A stretch of DNA of 44,674 nucleotides from Bradyrhizobium sp. AS23.2 (GCF_001908185.1 NZ_LGHM01000162.1:1-44674); one strand, 5' to 3'. Numbered from the stretch's first letter, positions 17,779 to 26,190 are shown. A program made the numbers and translations. Notes: generated by a model from the sequence alone, not told the origin.

Positions 17779-18477
17779 CTAATTGGCGCGATAGGCGCGG
17801 CTCGGGTCGTCGGCGGCGAGGTCGGCCAGGATCGTCTCGCCGGCGATCGCGGTCTGCCCCTCCGAGACCAGTGCCTTGGTGCCCGGCGGCAGGTAGACAT
17901 CGAGGCGCGAGCCGAAGCGGATCAGACCGAAGCGCTCACCGGCCCCGATCGCCTGCCCTTCCCTGACGAAGCAAACGATGCGCTTGGCGACCAGGCCTGC
18001 GATCTGGATCACGCCGATCCGCGCCGTGGGCGTCGAGATGACCAGCGAGTTGCGCTCATTGTCCTCGCTCGCCTTGTCCAGTTCGGCATTGATGAACAGG
18101 CCGGGCCGATAGGCGATGCGGTCCACCCTGCCCGCGATCGGGCTGCGGTTCACATGGCAGTTGAACACGCTCATGAAGACCGAGATGCGCGGCAGCGGCC
18201 GGTCGCCGAGCCCGAGCTCGGCCGGCGGCAGCGCCATGGTGATCATCGAGACGCGGCCGTCGGCCGGCGATACCACGAGCCCCTCGCGCACCGGCGTGAC
18301 GCGCACGGGGTCGCGGAAGAACAGCGCGCACCACACGGTCAGTATCGTGCCGATCCACCCGAGCGGCGACCACAACCAGAACAGGACGAGGCTTGCGAGC
18401 GCAAAGCCGCCGATGAAGGGATAGCCCTCCTTGTGGATCGGCGGGATCTGACGCTGGATCGAATCGAGAATGGACAT
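17779..18477 (-). CDS. psd: Phosphatidylserine decarboxylase proenzyme (short form)
   Basis: A 232-residue member of the short Psd-A type. It decarboxylates phosphatidylserine to phosphatidylethanolamine at the inner membrane, using a pyruvoyl group made by self-cleavage. The cleavage pair is Gly189-Ser190 in IRFGSRLD; Ser190 becomes the pyruvoyl group of the small chain. SPADGRV, SVFMSVFNCHVNRSPIAG (with the catalytic His) and ERNSLVI are typical. Two hydrophobic segments at residues 20-50 anchor the protein. It sits between the ABC transporter upstream (gap 85 bases) and pssA downstream (gap 86 bases), all on the minus strand. Psd and PssA together form the PE pathway; the exporter may share the transcript. 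Confidence 0.95.
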   Translation of the reverse strand: MSILDSIQRQIPPIHKEGYPFIGGFALASLVLFWLWSPLGWIGTILTVWCALFFRDPVRVTPVREGLVVSPADGRVSMITMALPPAELGLGDRPLPRISVFMSVFNCHVNRSPIAGRVDRIAYRPGLFINAELDKASEDNERNSLVISTPTARIGVIQIAGLVAKRIVCFVREGQAIGAGERFGLIRFGSRLDVYLPPGTKALVSEGQTAIAGETILADLAADDPSRAYRAN

Positions 18478-18562
18478 CGCTATCTGCCGCTCAGGGTTGG
18501 TGGCGCGCAGGTCGTCCCGCGCGGTGCAGTTGTTTAGGCCAGAGTTGGGACCGGAGACAAGC

Positions 18563-20515
18563 TCACTCCGCGGCCGCTGGCGTCAGGGCGTCGTCGACCG
18601 GCGGTGGCTCCCGGTTGGGCGCGTCGCCGCTGTCGGCCATCCTGGCCAGTTTTTCGCGTGCAGCCTCGGCCTCGCGCTGCCTGTTCCACATGCTGGCATA
18701 GAGGCCGCCCTGCTCGAGCAGCTTGGCGTGAGTACCGCGTTCGGCAATGCGTCCCTGGTCCAGCACAATGATCTCATCGGCACCGACGATGGTCGAGAGC
18801 CGGTGCGCGATTACGAGCGAGGTGCGATTCTTCGCCACGCGATCGAGTGCGCCCTGGATCTCGTGCTCGGTGTGGGTGTCGAGTGCCGAGGTTGCCTCGT
18901 CCAGCACCAGGATCGGCGGCGCCTTCAACACGGTGCGCGCGATCGCGACGCGCTGCTTCTCGCCGCCGGAGAGCTTCAGGCCGCGCTCGCCGACCTGGGT
19001 CTCATAGCCCTTCGGCGCCATGCGGATGAAATGGTCGATCTGCGCGAGCCGCGCGGCCTGCTCGACCTCGGCATCGCTGGCGTCCCAGCGGCCATAGCGA
19101 ATGTTGTAGCGGATGGTGTCGTTGAACAGCACCGTGTCCTGCGGCACCATGCCGATCGAGGCGCGAAGCGAGGCCTGCGTGACCTCGCGGATGTCCTGGC
19201 CGTCGATCAGGATCCTTCCGCCGGAGACGTCGTAGAGGCGGAACAGAAGGCGCGAGATGGTCGACTTGCCTGCACCCGACGGGCCCACGATCGCGACCGT
19301 CTTGCCGGCCGGCACCTCGAAGCTGATCCCCTTGAGGATTGGCCGCGCCGGCTCATAGGCAAAGCGCACGTCCTCGAAACGCACGGTGCCGGCAGAGACG
19401 GCCAGCGGCTGCGCGTCCGGCGTATCCTTGATCTCGGCCTCCCGGCCCAGCACGTTGAACATCTTCTCGATGTCGATGATGGCCTGCTTGATCTCGCGAT
19501 AGACCATGCCCATGAAGTTCAGCGGCTGGTAGAGCTGGATCATCATGGCGTTGACCAGCACGAAATCGCCGACCGTGTTGGTGCCGTTGCGCACGCCGAT
19601 CGCGCACATCAGCATGGTCGCGGTCAGCCCCAGCGTGAAGATCACGGCCTGGCCGGTGTTGAGCACCGCGAGCGAGGTGTAGGTGTGGACGCTCGCCTCC
19701 TCGTAGCGCGCGACCGACTTGTCGTAGCGCTGCGCCTCGCGCGTCTCGGCGCTGAAATACTTGACGGTCTCGTAATTCAGCAGCGAGTCGATCGCCTTGG
19801 TGTTCGCCTCGGTGTCGGAATCGTTCATCTTGCGGCGGATGCCGATCCGCCACTCGGTCGCGATGTAGGTGTAATACATGTAGACCGTGACCGTGATCAG
19901 CGTCGCGACCACGTAACGCCAGTCGAACTGCCAGAGCAGCACGGCCATCAAGAGCGAGACCTCGACGATGGTCGGGATCAGCTGGAGGATCACCATACGC
20001 ACGATGACCTCGATGCCCTCGCGGCCGCGCTCGAGCACGCGCGTCAGGCCGCCGGTCTTGCGCTCGAGGTGAAAGCGCAGCGACAGCTCGTGCATGTGGA
20101 CGAAGGTGATGGTGGCGAGCTTGCGCACGGCATGCATGGCGACGCGCGCAAAGATGCCGTCACGCCATTGCGTCAGCACCGCCATCAGGATGCGCATCGC
20201 GCCGTAGCTCGCGGTGAGCAATAGCGGCGACGCAATCACCCAGAGGTGCCAGTTGTCGGCCTGCACCGGCGCGGTGTTGGCGCCGGTCAGCGCATCAGTC
20301 GCCCATTTGAAGCTGAACGGCACGGCCAGCGTGATCAGCTTGGCCGCAAGCAGCAGCACCAGCGACCAGACCACCCGCATCTTCAGGTCGAAGCGGTCGC
20401 CCGGCCAGATAAAGGGCCACAGATGCGCCAGCGTACCCATCAGCGTGGCCCGCTCCAGCGGTCCGCCGGCAGGATCGGGAACGTCGGCGCCGTCGAGCGG
20501 TTGAGGTTGGTTCAT
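18563..20515 (-). CDS. ATM1/HMT1-type ABC exporter (fused permease and ATPase)
   Basis: A 650-residue half transporter with six membrane helices (residues about 45-330), then a nucleotide-binding domain. Motifs are Walker A GPSGAGKST (about 406-414), signature LSGGEKQR (about 513), Walker B ILVLDEATSALD, and the H-loop VIAHRLSTI. FDVLGREAEIKD before the ATPase and the fold order match mitochondrial ATM1 and bacterial Atm1, which export glutathione conjugates or related thiols and can help metal tolerance. ATG 20515 is preferred over TTG 20518; AGG lies eight bases upstream. The last about 45 residues are a charged tail. It would work as a homodimer. Substrate assignment to glutathione species is family knowledge only. 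Confidence 0.92.
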   Translation of the reverse strand: MNQPQPLDGADVPDPAGGPLERATLMGTLAHLWPFIWPGDRFDLKMRVVWSLVLLLAAKLITLAVPFSFKWATDALTGANTAPVQADNWHLWVIASPLLLTASYGAMRILMAVLTQWRDGIFARVAMHAVRKLATITFVHMHELSLRFHLERKTGGLTRVLERGREGIEVIVRMVILQLIPTIVEVSLLMAVLLWQFDWRYVVATLITVTVYMYYTYIATEWRIGIRRKMNDSDTEANTKAIDSLLNYETVKYFSAETREAQRYDKSVARYEEASVHTYTSLAVLNTGQAVIFTLGLTATMLMCAIGVRNGTNTVGDFVLVNAMMIQLYQPLNFMGMVYREIKQAIIDIEKMFNVLGREAEIKDTPDAQPLAVSAGTVRFEDVRFAYEPARPILKGISFEVPAGKTVAIVGPSGAGKSTISRLLFRLYDVSGGRILIDGQDIREVTQASLRASIGMVPQDTVLFNDTIRYNIRYGRWDASDAEVEQAARLAQIDHFIRMAPKGYETQVGERGLKLSGGEKQRVAIARTVLKAPPILVLDEATSALDTHTEHEIQGALDRVAKNRTSLVIAHRLSTIVGADEIIVLDQGRIAERGTHAKLLEQGGLYASMWNRQREAEAAREKLARMADSGDAPNREPPPVDDALTPAAAE

Positions 20516-20681
20516 CAAGAAGCCTGAAAGCCCGCCGGATGCGGACGGCGTTACGATTAACGGTTTTCGCTCGCTATATAGAGACTTCCCGATGCCTGCG
20601 CACCCCGCCAGATGGCGAATCTTCGATTGTTTGTCGTCGTTTACCGGTAGATTTCCGGGTGGCCCGAATTACCAATTGGGC

Positions 20682-20709
20682 TTGACGCGTCTTCGCTGCA
20701 ATGCATCAT
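20682..20709 (+). promoter_or_regulatory. Candidate sigma-70 promoter of the LOG gene
   Basis: TTGACG at 20682-20687 and CATCAT at 20704-20709 form a -35/-10 pair with 16 bases between them; the -10 matches consensus at four of six positions. Transcription would begin near 20716-20717, at the ATG of the LOG protein, which has no ribosome-binding site. A leaderless transcript is therefore possible. This is pattern matching only. Confidence 0.3.
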
Positions 20710-20716
20710 GACGCCA

Positions 20717-21325
20717 ATGAGCACCATTAAAACCGTCTGTGTCTATTGCGGCTCCGGTCCCGGAACCAATCCCAGCTTCGTCGAAGCCGCCAAGGCCTTC
20801 GGCAAGGCTCTCGCTGAAAACAGCATCCGACTGGTCTATGGCGGCGGCTCCCTCGGCCTGATGGGCGCGGTCGCGACCTCCGTGCTCGATCACGGCGGCA
20901 GCGTCACCGGCATCATCCCCGACTTCCTGCGGATGCGCGAGAACGCGCTGACCCGCGTGCAGGAGATGATCGTCACCCCCGACATGCACGAGCGCAAGCG
21001 GCTGATGTTCGAACACTCCGACGCCTTCGTAGCGCTGCCAGGCGGCCTCGGCACGCTGGAGGAACTGGTCGAGCAACTCACCTGGAAGCAGCTTGGCCGC
21101 CACGCCAAGCCCGTGCTGCTCGCCAATATCGACAACTTCTGGGAGCCGCTGTTCTCGCTGATCTCGCACATGCGCCAGACGGACTTCATCCGCCCCGGCC
21201 TTTCGGTCGACATACTCATGGCCAATCGCGTTGAGGAGATCTTGCCGAAGCTCAAGGCGGCCGCGGAAGGGGTCGCCGAGGCGGACAAGGATCTTGCGCC
21301 GGACGTGGCGCGCTGGCTCTCCTGA
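20717..21325 (+). CDS. LOG-family cytokinin-riboside monophosphate phosphoribohydrolase-like protein
   Basis: A 202-residue Rossmann-like enzyme of the LOG (TIGR00730) group, which hydrolyses the N-glycosidic bond of nucleotide monophosphates, including cytokinin ribotides, to release the free base and ribose-5-phosphate. Visible elements: VCVYCGSGPGTNP, VYGGGSLGLMG, the MHERKRLM segment, and the diagnostic PGGLGTLEEL with the catalytic Glu and phosphate-binding loop. I start at ATG 20717 (MSTIKTVCV); ATG 20708 would add only three residues and neither has a clear ribosome-binding site. The gene diverges from the ABC exporter and converges with the VOC gene. In plant-associated bacteria such enzymes may release active cytokinin; older databases name the family lysine decarboxylase, which is incorrect. 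Confidence 0.9.
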   Translation: MSTIKTVCVYCGSGPGTNPSFVEAAKAFGKALAENSIRLVYGGGSLGLMGAVATSVLDHGGSVTGIIPDFLRMRENALTRVQEMIVTPDMHERKRLMFEHSDAFVALPGGLGTLEELVEQLTWKQLGRHAKPVLLANIDNFWEPLFSLISHMRQTDFIRPGLSVDILMANRVEEILPKLKAAAEGVAEADKDLAPDVARWLS

Positions 21326-21329
21326 CGCG

Positions 21330-21707
21330 CTACACGGGCGGAAACGTCACCGCCTCGATCCGGTTGCCGTCGGGATCGACGACGAAAGCAGCGTAGTAGC
21401 GTACGCGGTCGTGCGGGCGGATACCAGGTGCGCTCTCCGACGCGCCGCCGGCGGACAGCGCCGCGGCGTGAAACGCATCGACCTCGCCCGTCGTCTTCGC
21501 CCGCAGGCAGATGTGCACGCCGCTCTGCGCTGCTACGGGCGGCATGCCCTCGCGTAGATTGATCCAGAATTCCGGATAGGCCTTGCCGAAGCCGATCGTC
21601 CGCGGCCGCGTCACGAGGCGCGTGAGGCCGAGCGCGGCGAGCGTGGCCTCGTAGAACCTTGCGGAGCGATCGAGATCGCTGACGCCGACGGAGATGTGGT
21701 CGATCAT
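21330..21707 (-). CDS. VOC-family (glyoxalase-like) protein
   Basis: A 125-residue protein of the vicinal oxygen chelate fold, one full two-module domain. The start IDHISVGVSDLDRSARFYEA and the end VVDPDGNRIEAVTF are characteristic; the first His and the last Glu are the likely metal ligands, with His of GVHICLRA between them. ATG 21707 has GGGGGAG eight bases upstream. It converges with the LOG gene, the two stop codons being four bases apart. Members act as glyoxalases, dioxygenases, fosfomycin or bleomycin resistance proteins; the substrate cannot be assigned. A palindromic repeat (21733-21851) lies just upstream, between this gene and cimA. Confidence 0.85.
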   Translation of the reverse strand: MIDHISVGVSDLDRSARFYEATLAALGLTRLVTRPRTIGFGKAYPEFWINLREGMPPVAAQSGVHICLRAKTTGEVDAFHAAALSAGGASESAPGIRPHDRVRYYAAFVVDPDGNRIEAVTFPPV

Positions 21708-21732
21708 TGGTCGCGCTCCCCCCTGTCTTCCT

Positions 21733-21851
21733 CGTCATTGCGAGCCACCGGGTCCGCGCTAAGCGCGGCCCGATGACAGGCTCCGCGAAGCAATCCAGAG
21801 TGCGTCGGCGGAGACAGTCTGGATTGCTTCGTCGCTTCGCTCCTCGCAATA
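21733..21851. repeat. Palindromic intergenic repeat, type 1 (CATTGCGAG...CTCGCAAT)
   Basis: This stretch between the divergent-side end of cimA and the VOC gene forms nested inverted repeats. The outer arms are ATTGCGAG (21737-21744) and CTCGCAAT (21843-21850); the inner arms are CGAAGCAATCCAGA (21786-21799) and TCTGGATTGCTTCG (21818-21831), a perfect 14-base match. A smaller hairpin with CGCGC/GCGCG arms sits on the left half. The element looks like a dispersed repeat I know from Bradyrhizobium genomes. A full-length transcript would fold into a long branched hairpin. Confidence 0.8.
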
Positions 21852-21882
21852 ATGGTGGTTGTGGCCGCGCCGCCCATCCGGC

Positions 21883-23481
21883 TTACGCCGGCGCGCCCGA
21901 CTTCACGAGCTTGTAGATCACCGAATCCATCAGCGCCTGGAACGAGGCGTCGATGATGTTCGGGGAGACGCCGACCGTGATCCAGCTGTCGCCGTTCTCG
22001 TCCTCGCTCTCGATCAGCACGCGCGTGACCGCGCCGGTGCCGCCATTGAGGATACGCACGCGGTAGTCGATCAGCTTCAGCCCCTCGATGTATTTCTGAT
22101 ACTTGCCGAGGTCCTTGCGCAGGGCGACGTCAAGCGCATTGACGGGGCCGTTGCCCTCGGCCGCCGAGATCAGACGCTCGCCGGCGACGTCGACCTTGAC
22201 CACGGCGAGCGCCACGGTGACGCGCTCGCCGTGCGAATTGTAGCGCTGCTCCACATTGACGTCGAACTGCTCGACCTCGAAATAATGCGGCACCTTACCG
22301 AGCGTGCGGCGCGCCAGCAGATCGAACGAGGCGTTGGCGGATTCATAGGCGTAGCCGGCTGCCTCGCGCTCCTTCAATTCCTCGACCAGCCGCGTCAGCT
22401 TCGGATCGCTCTTCTCATAGGCGATGCCGGCGCGATCGAGCTCGGCGATAACGTTGGAGCGCCCGGCCTGGTCCGACACCAGCACCTTGCGGTGATTGCC
22501 GACCGTTTCAGGCGTCACGTGCTCGTAGGTGTGCGGATCCTTCATCACGGCGGAGGCGTGGATGCCGGTCTTGGTGACGAAGGCGCTCTCGCCGACGTAA
22601 GCCGCATGGCGGTTCGGTACGCGGTTGAGCATGTCGTCCAGCGTGCGTGAGACCCTGACCAGCGTCGCCAGCTTCTCCGGCGTAACACCGATCTCGAAAG
22701 CGTCGGCAAAGGCCTTTTTCAATGTCAGCGTCGGGATCAGCGAGCAGAGATTGGCGTTGCCACAGCGCTCACCGAGGCCATTCAAGGTGCCCTGGATCTG
22801 CCGCGCACCGGCGCGCACCGCGGCGAGCGAATTCGCCACCGCCTGCTCGGTGTCGTTATGGGCGTGGATGCCGACGTGGTCACCGGGGATGTGTTTTGTC
22901 ACCTCGGTGACGATGGCCTCGACCTCGTTCGGCATGGTGCCGCCATTGGTATCGCACAGCACCACCCAGCGCGCGCCGGCCTCATAGGCGGCTTTTGCGC
23001 AGGCGAGCGCAAAACTCGCGTCTTCCTTGTAGCCGTCGAAGAAATGTTCGCAATCGAGCATCACCTCGCGGCCGGCAGCCTTCGCCGCGGCAATGCTGTC
23101 GCGGATCGAGGCGAGATTCTCCTCCTTCGTCGTCTCAAGCGCGACGCGCACCTGATAGGCGGAGGACTTTGCCACGAAGCAGATCGCATCCGCATTCGCC
23201 TCCAGAAGCCCAGCCACGCCGGGATCGTTGGAGACCGAGCGCCCTGCCCGCCGCGTCATGCCGAAGGCGGTGAAGCGCGCATGGGTGAGCTTCGGCCTGG
23301 TGCCGAAGAACTCCGTGTCGAGCGGATTGGCGCCGGGATAGCCGCCCTCGACATAGTCGATGCCGAGCTCGTCCAGCATCGTGGCAATGACCCGCTTGTC
23401 GGTCAGCGTGAAATCGACGCCATTGGTCTGCGCGCCGTCGCGCAGCGTGGTGTCGAACAGATAGAGACGCTCCTTGCTCAT
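21883..23481 (-). CDS. cimA: Citramalate synthase (LeuA-type acyltransferase)
   Basis: A 532-residue enzyme of the alpha-isopropylmalate/citramalate synthase family. It condenses pyruvate with acetyl-CoA to (R)-citramalate, giving a threonine-independent route to 2-oxobutanoate and isoleucine. The TIM-barrel catalytic part has the signature LFDTTLRDGAQTNGV at residues 8-22 and the metal-binding HAHNDTEQAVANSLAA motif; the C-terminal third is the LeuA-type regulatory dimerisation domain, a target of isoleucine feedback in the family. ATG 23481 is preceded by GGGAG at seven bases and overlaps the GNAT stop as ATGA. The order cysS, microprotein, GNAT, cimA suggests one transcript. The family assignment (TIGR00977 type) is solid; activity as citramalate rather than homocitrate synthase is inferred. 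Confidence 0.88.
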   Translation of the reverse strand: MSKERLYLFDTTLRDGAQTNGVDFTLTDKRVIATMLDELGIDYVEGGYPGANPLDTEFFGTRPKLTHARFTAFGMTRRAGRSVSNDPGVAGLLEANADAICFVAKSSAYQVRVALETTKEENLASIRDSIAAAKAAGREVMLDCEHFFDGYKEDASFALACAKAAYEAGARWVVLCDTNGGTMPNEVEAIVTEVTKHIPGDHVGIHAHNDTEQAVANSLAAVRAGARQIQGTLNGLGERCGNANLCSLIPTLTLKKAFADAFEIGVTPEKLATLVRVSRTLDDMLNRVPNRHAAYVGESAFVTKTGIHASAVMKDPHTYEHVTPETVGNHRKVLVSDQAGRSNVIAELDRAGIAYEKSDPKLTRLVEELKEREAAGYAYESANASFDLLARRTLGKVPHYFEVEQFDVNVEQRYNSHGERVTVALAVVKVDVAGERLISAAEGNGPVNALDVALRKDLGKYQKYIEGLKLIDYRVRILNGGTGAVTRVLIESEDENGDSWITVGVSPNIIDASFQALMDSVIYKLVKSGAPA

Positions 23482-23969
23482 TGCGCTGCTCCCAGCGTCT
23501 TCTTCATGGTGGTGTTGGCGAGCCATTCGTCGTTGATGGTGACGCTGTTGCGCTGCTGGGCGGTGTAGCCGCGCTTGGCGAAGAACCCCTGCGCGGTGTC
23601 GCTGGCATCGACCGAGAGGCTTTTCGCGCCGCGACCGCCGGCCAGCTTCTCCAGCGCGTCGACCAGCATGGTCGCGACGCCCTGCCCGGCTACGGCCGGA
23701 TGCACATACAGCATTTGGATGTGATCTGTGCCGCGGAGCGAAGCGAAGCCGACGGGCGAGCCTTCCAGCGTCGCGATCAGCGTCAGGTCGGATGCGAGCC
23801 GCTTGCCGAACTCTTCGCTTTCGGCTTTCGCCATCCAGGCTTGCTGCTGCTGTTCGCTATAGTCATCGCCGGTCAGCTCTTCGATGCTCGCGGTGAAGAT
23901 CGCGGCGAGCACCGGCACATCGTCCGGCAGGAAGGGCCGCAAGCCAGGCTTTGGCAAAGTCTTTCCCAT
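23478..23969 (-). CDS. GNAT-family N-acetyltransferase
   Basis: A 163-residue GCN5-related acetyltransferase. The N-terminus GLRPFLPDDVPVLAAIF begins the first strand and helix; the acetyl-CoA pyrophosphate-binding loop appears as VHPAVAGQGVATMLVDAL, close to the Q/RxxGxG/A pattern; SLSVDASDTAQGFFAKRGY is the usual fourth motif with the late aromatic residue. It starts at ATG 23969 (MGKTLPKPG) and ends by overlapping the cimA start in ATGA. An upstream in-frame extension runs into the cysS gene and is not real. The acceptor amine is unknown; similar ElaA/YafP-like proteins act on small molecules or proteins. Coupling with cimA suggests co-expression rather than shared chemistry. Confidence 0.87.
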   Translation of the reverse strand: MGKTLPKPGLRPFLPDDVPVLAAIFTASIEELTGDDYSEQQQQAWMAKAESEEFGKRLASDLTLIATLEGSPVGFASLRGTDHIQMLYVHPAVAGQGVATMLVDALEKLAGGRGAKSLSVDASDTAQGFFAKRGYTAQQRNSVTINDEWLANTTMKKTLGAAQ

Positions 23970-23974
23970 CGTCT

Positions 23975-24088
23975 TCACCACATCCCATAGAGCTTGAGCA
24001 CGAGCGCCACCGCGGCGCCGAGCAGCAGGATTTTCAGCGCGATGTAATAGAGCCAGTGCCTCGGGAAAGGCGTGTCGGGCCGTTTCAT
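23975..24088 (-). CDS. 37-residue single-pass membrane microprotein
   Basis: A short gene encoding a protein that begins MKRPDTPFPRHWLYYIALKI, then a hydrophobic run LLLGAAVALVLKLYGMW to the end. The N-terminus is basic and Pro-rich, the rest one transmembrane helix, so an N-in orientation is likely. Its ATG overlaps the cysS stop as ATGA (24085-24088) and its stop sits six bases before the GNAT start, which argues for a real, translationally coupled gene. I know no function. It is too short for standard gene callers, and shadow frames in the area read differently. Confidence 0.72.
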   Translation of the reverse strand: MKRPDTPFPRHWLYYIALKILLLGAAVALVLKLYGMW

Positions 24089-25467
24089 CGCGAAAACTCC
24101 CAGGTCGTGCCTTCCTTGGAGTCCTTGATCGCAACGCCCATCGCGGCGAGCAGATCGCGGATGCGGTCGGACTCCCTGAAATCCTTGCGCGCACGCGCCG
24201 CCGTCCGCTCCGAGATCAGGCGTTCGACTTCCTTGGCATCGACCCCGCTCGCCTGCTGCTTGCGACCTTCCCACTGCGCGACGCTCTCGGAGAGGAAGCC
24301 GAGCAGACGCAGTGAACCCGCCAGGGCGCTCACGTCGCTGTTGCGCAGGCTGTGCAGCGCCGCGATCGCCAGGGACGTGTTGAGGTCGTCAAGCAGCGGC
24401 TCGACCACGGACGCGGCCGGCTTGCCGGGCTCGACATCGGCCGCGACGCGATACCAGTCGTCGAGCGTCTTGGCGCTCTCCTCCAGCGATTTCATGGTCC
24501 AGTCGATCGGCGAGCGGTAATGCGTCTTGAGCATGTTGAGGCGCAGCACCTCGCCCGGCCAATCCGCGAGCAATTCGTGGATGGTGACGAAGTTGCCGAG
24601 GCTCTTCGACATCTTCTCGCTTTCGACCTGCAGGAAGCCGTTGTGCATCCAGTAGTTTGCCATGCGCTGCTGGTGGAAGGCGCAGCAGGTCTGCGCGACT
24701 TCGTTCTCGTGATGCGGAAACACGAGATCGATGCCGCCGCCGTGGATGTCGAAATGCTTGCCGAGATGCTTCCAGGCCATGGCCGAGCACTCGACGTGCC
24801 AGCCCGGACGCCCCTCTGCCTTGATGCCGGCCGGCGACGGCCATGACGGCTCGCCCGGTTTGGACGGCTTCCACAGCACGAAGTCGGTCGCATCGCGCTT
24901 GTAGGGCGCGACATCGACGCGAGCGCCGGCGATCATCTCGTCCAGCGACCGCTTCGACAGCGCGCCATAGCGCGGCAGCGTGGAATTTGCCGCGTTCATC
25001 GCCTGCGGCGAGAACAGCACATGGTCCTCCGCGACATAGGCAAAGCCGCCGGCGACGAGCTTTTCGATGATCCCGCGCATCTCGCCGATGTGTTCGGTCG
25101 CGCGGGGCTCGACGCTGGGCCGGAGCGCGCCAAGCGCATCGACGTCGGCGTGAAACTGCTTGCCCGTCTGCTCGGTGACCTTGCGGATCGCCTCGTTCAG
25201 CGGGAGCCCTGGAAAATCCCGCGCGGCGCGGTCGTTGATCTTGTCGTCGACGTCGGTGATGTTGCGGACATATTTGACATGCGCCTCGCCATAGAGATGG
25301 CGCAGCAGCCGAAACAGCACGTCGAACACGATCACCGGCCGCGCATTGCCGATATGGGCGAAGTCGTAGACCGTCGGTCCGCAGACATACATGCGGACAT
25401 TCTTCGCATCGAGCGGCTGGAATGGCCGCTTCTCCTTCGTCAGCGTATCGTAAAGGCGCAATTCCAT
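24085..25467 (-). CDS. cysS: Cysteinyl-tRNA synthetase
   Basis: A 460-residue class I aminoacyl-tRNA synthetase that charges tRNA-Cys. Visible elements are the zinc-binding Cys29 in YVCGPTVYD, the HIGN version of the HIGH motif at residues 38-41 (AHIGNARP), the HVECSAMAW and HHENEVAQ segments containing the other zinc ligands, and KMSKS at about residues 282-287. Length equals the usual E. coli size, about 461. ATG 25467 (MELRLYDTL) is the family start. It heads a minus-strand set with the microprotein, GNAT and cimA. The gene is essential in all known bacteria; no anomaly seen. Confidence 0.97.
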   Translation of the reverse strand: MELRLYDTLTKEKRPFQPLDAKNVRMYVCGPTVYDFAHIGNARPVIVFDVLFRLLRHLYGEAHVKYVRNITDVDDKINDRAARDFPGLPLNEAIRKVTEQTGKQFHADVDALGALRPSVEPRATEHIGEMRGIIEKLVAGGFAYVAEDHVLFSPQAMNAANSTLPRYGALSKRSLDEMIAGARVDVAPYKRDATDFVLWKPSKPGEPSWPSPAGIKAEGRPGWHVECSAMAWKHLGKHFDIHGGGIDLVFPHHENEVAQTCCAFHQQRMANYWMHNGFLQVESEKMSKSLGNFVTIHELLADWPGEVLRLNMLKTHYRSPIDWTMKSLEESAKTLDDWYRVAADVEPGKPAASVVEPLLDDLNTSLAIAALHSLRNSDVSALAGSLRLLGFLSESVAQWEGRKQQASGVDAKEVERLISERTAARARKDFRESDRIRDLLAAMGVAIKDSKEGTTWEFSR

Positions 25468-25756
25468 ATGGATACCCGTCGGCTGTTGGCCGGGCGTCCG
25501 AGGCTCTCAATGCTTTTGAGAAAAGACGGCTCCAGCCAGCGAATCGCTAGCTCGTAATCTCGCGGCAAATGGCGCAAATGGCGAGGAGACCGTTCATGCG
25601 GGAACATATGGGCCACGAAGGGCCCTTGCGTCAAGAGAGCCGCGAAAAAGCCGCCTTATCTTCGCAATGCGCGGCCACTCTGCCTTGATGGTTCATCATC
25701 CTTAACCTTTTGAGTTTACTCGAAGCCGGCGGTTCCCTCAGCCCCCGGTGCTACCC
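25468..25756. other. Divergent intergenic region between cysS and a secreted-protein gene
   Basis: No gene seen in these 289 bases. It must hold the promoter of the cysS set on the minus strand and of the small secreted-protein gene on the plus strand. A small GGGCC/GGCCC arm pair occurs near 25609-25624. No strong -35/-10 pair stands out. Confidence 0.4.
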
Positions 25757-26059
25757 ATGCGATCCGTGTTCGCGCTCGTCTTTGCCTCCATCCTCGCGGC
25801 ATCCAGCGCATGCGCCGAGACGCGCGTCTTCATCATCGCCAACCAGGCGGACGGCTACGGCGTCGACCAGTGCCTGGTCAAAGGCGAGAAATGCGGCGCG
25901 CAGGTCGCGCGCACCTACTGCCAGTCACGGGATTTTGCCCAGGCCTCGGCCTACCGGCGGGTTGATCCCGACGAAATTACCGGCTCTGTCCCCAAAACCG
26001 GCGCAAACTGCTCCCATGGCCATTGCGACGAATATGTCGCAATTACCTGCCAGCGCTGA
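25757..26059 (+). CDS. Small secreted Cys-rich protein of unknown function
   Basis: A 100-residue protein with a Sec signal peptide (MRSVFALVFASILAASSACA, cleavage likely before ETRVF). The mature part is about 80 residues with six Cys: in DQCLVKGEKCGAQ, TYCQSRDF, NCSHGHCDEY and TCQR. This spacing fits disulfide bonds in the periplasm or outside the cell. I do not recognise a named domain. ATG 25757 has GGTG six bases upstream; a GTG at 25748 is less likely. The gene that follows (DUF2865) also encodes a secreted Cys-bearing protein on the same strand, so the two may be co-expressed, but 131 bases separate them. Confidence 0.75.
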   Translation: MRSVFALVFASILAASSACAETRVFIIANQADGYGVDQCLVKGEKCGAQVARTYCQSRDFAQASAYRRVDPDEITGSVPKTGANCSHGHCDEYVAITCQR

Positions 26060-26190
26060 ATTCGCTCGGACTTGGCGCACCTTAGGCCCAGTCTTTGACC
26101 CCTGAAACGACGTGACGATGCCGCAGGAAGCGGCTATGGGAGGGCGCGCTTCGGCCCCCCAATGTCACATTGGGCCGTGACCTCGCTAGA

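Noticed and set aside
23975..24274. Longer 99-codon reading of the microprotein
   Set aside because: The first 62 residues are the antisense-like out-of-frame reading of the cysS 3' end; only the last 37 residues start with a good ATG at the ATGA overlap.
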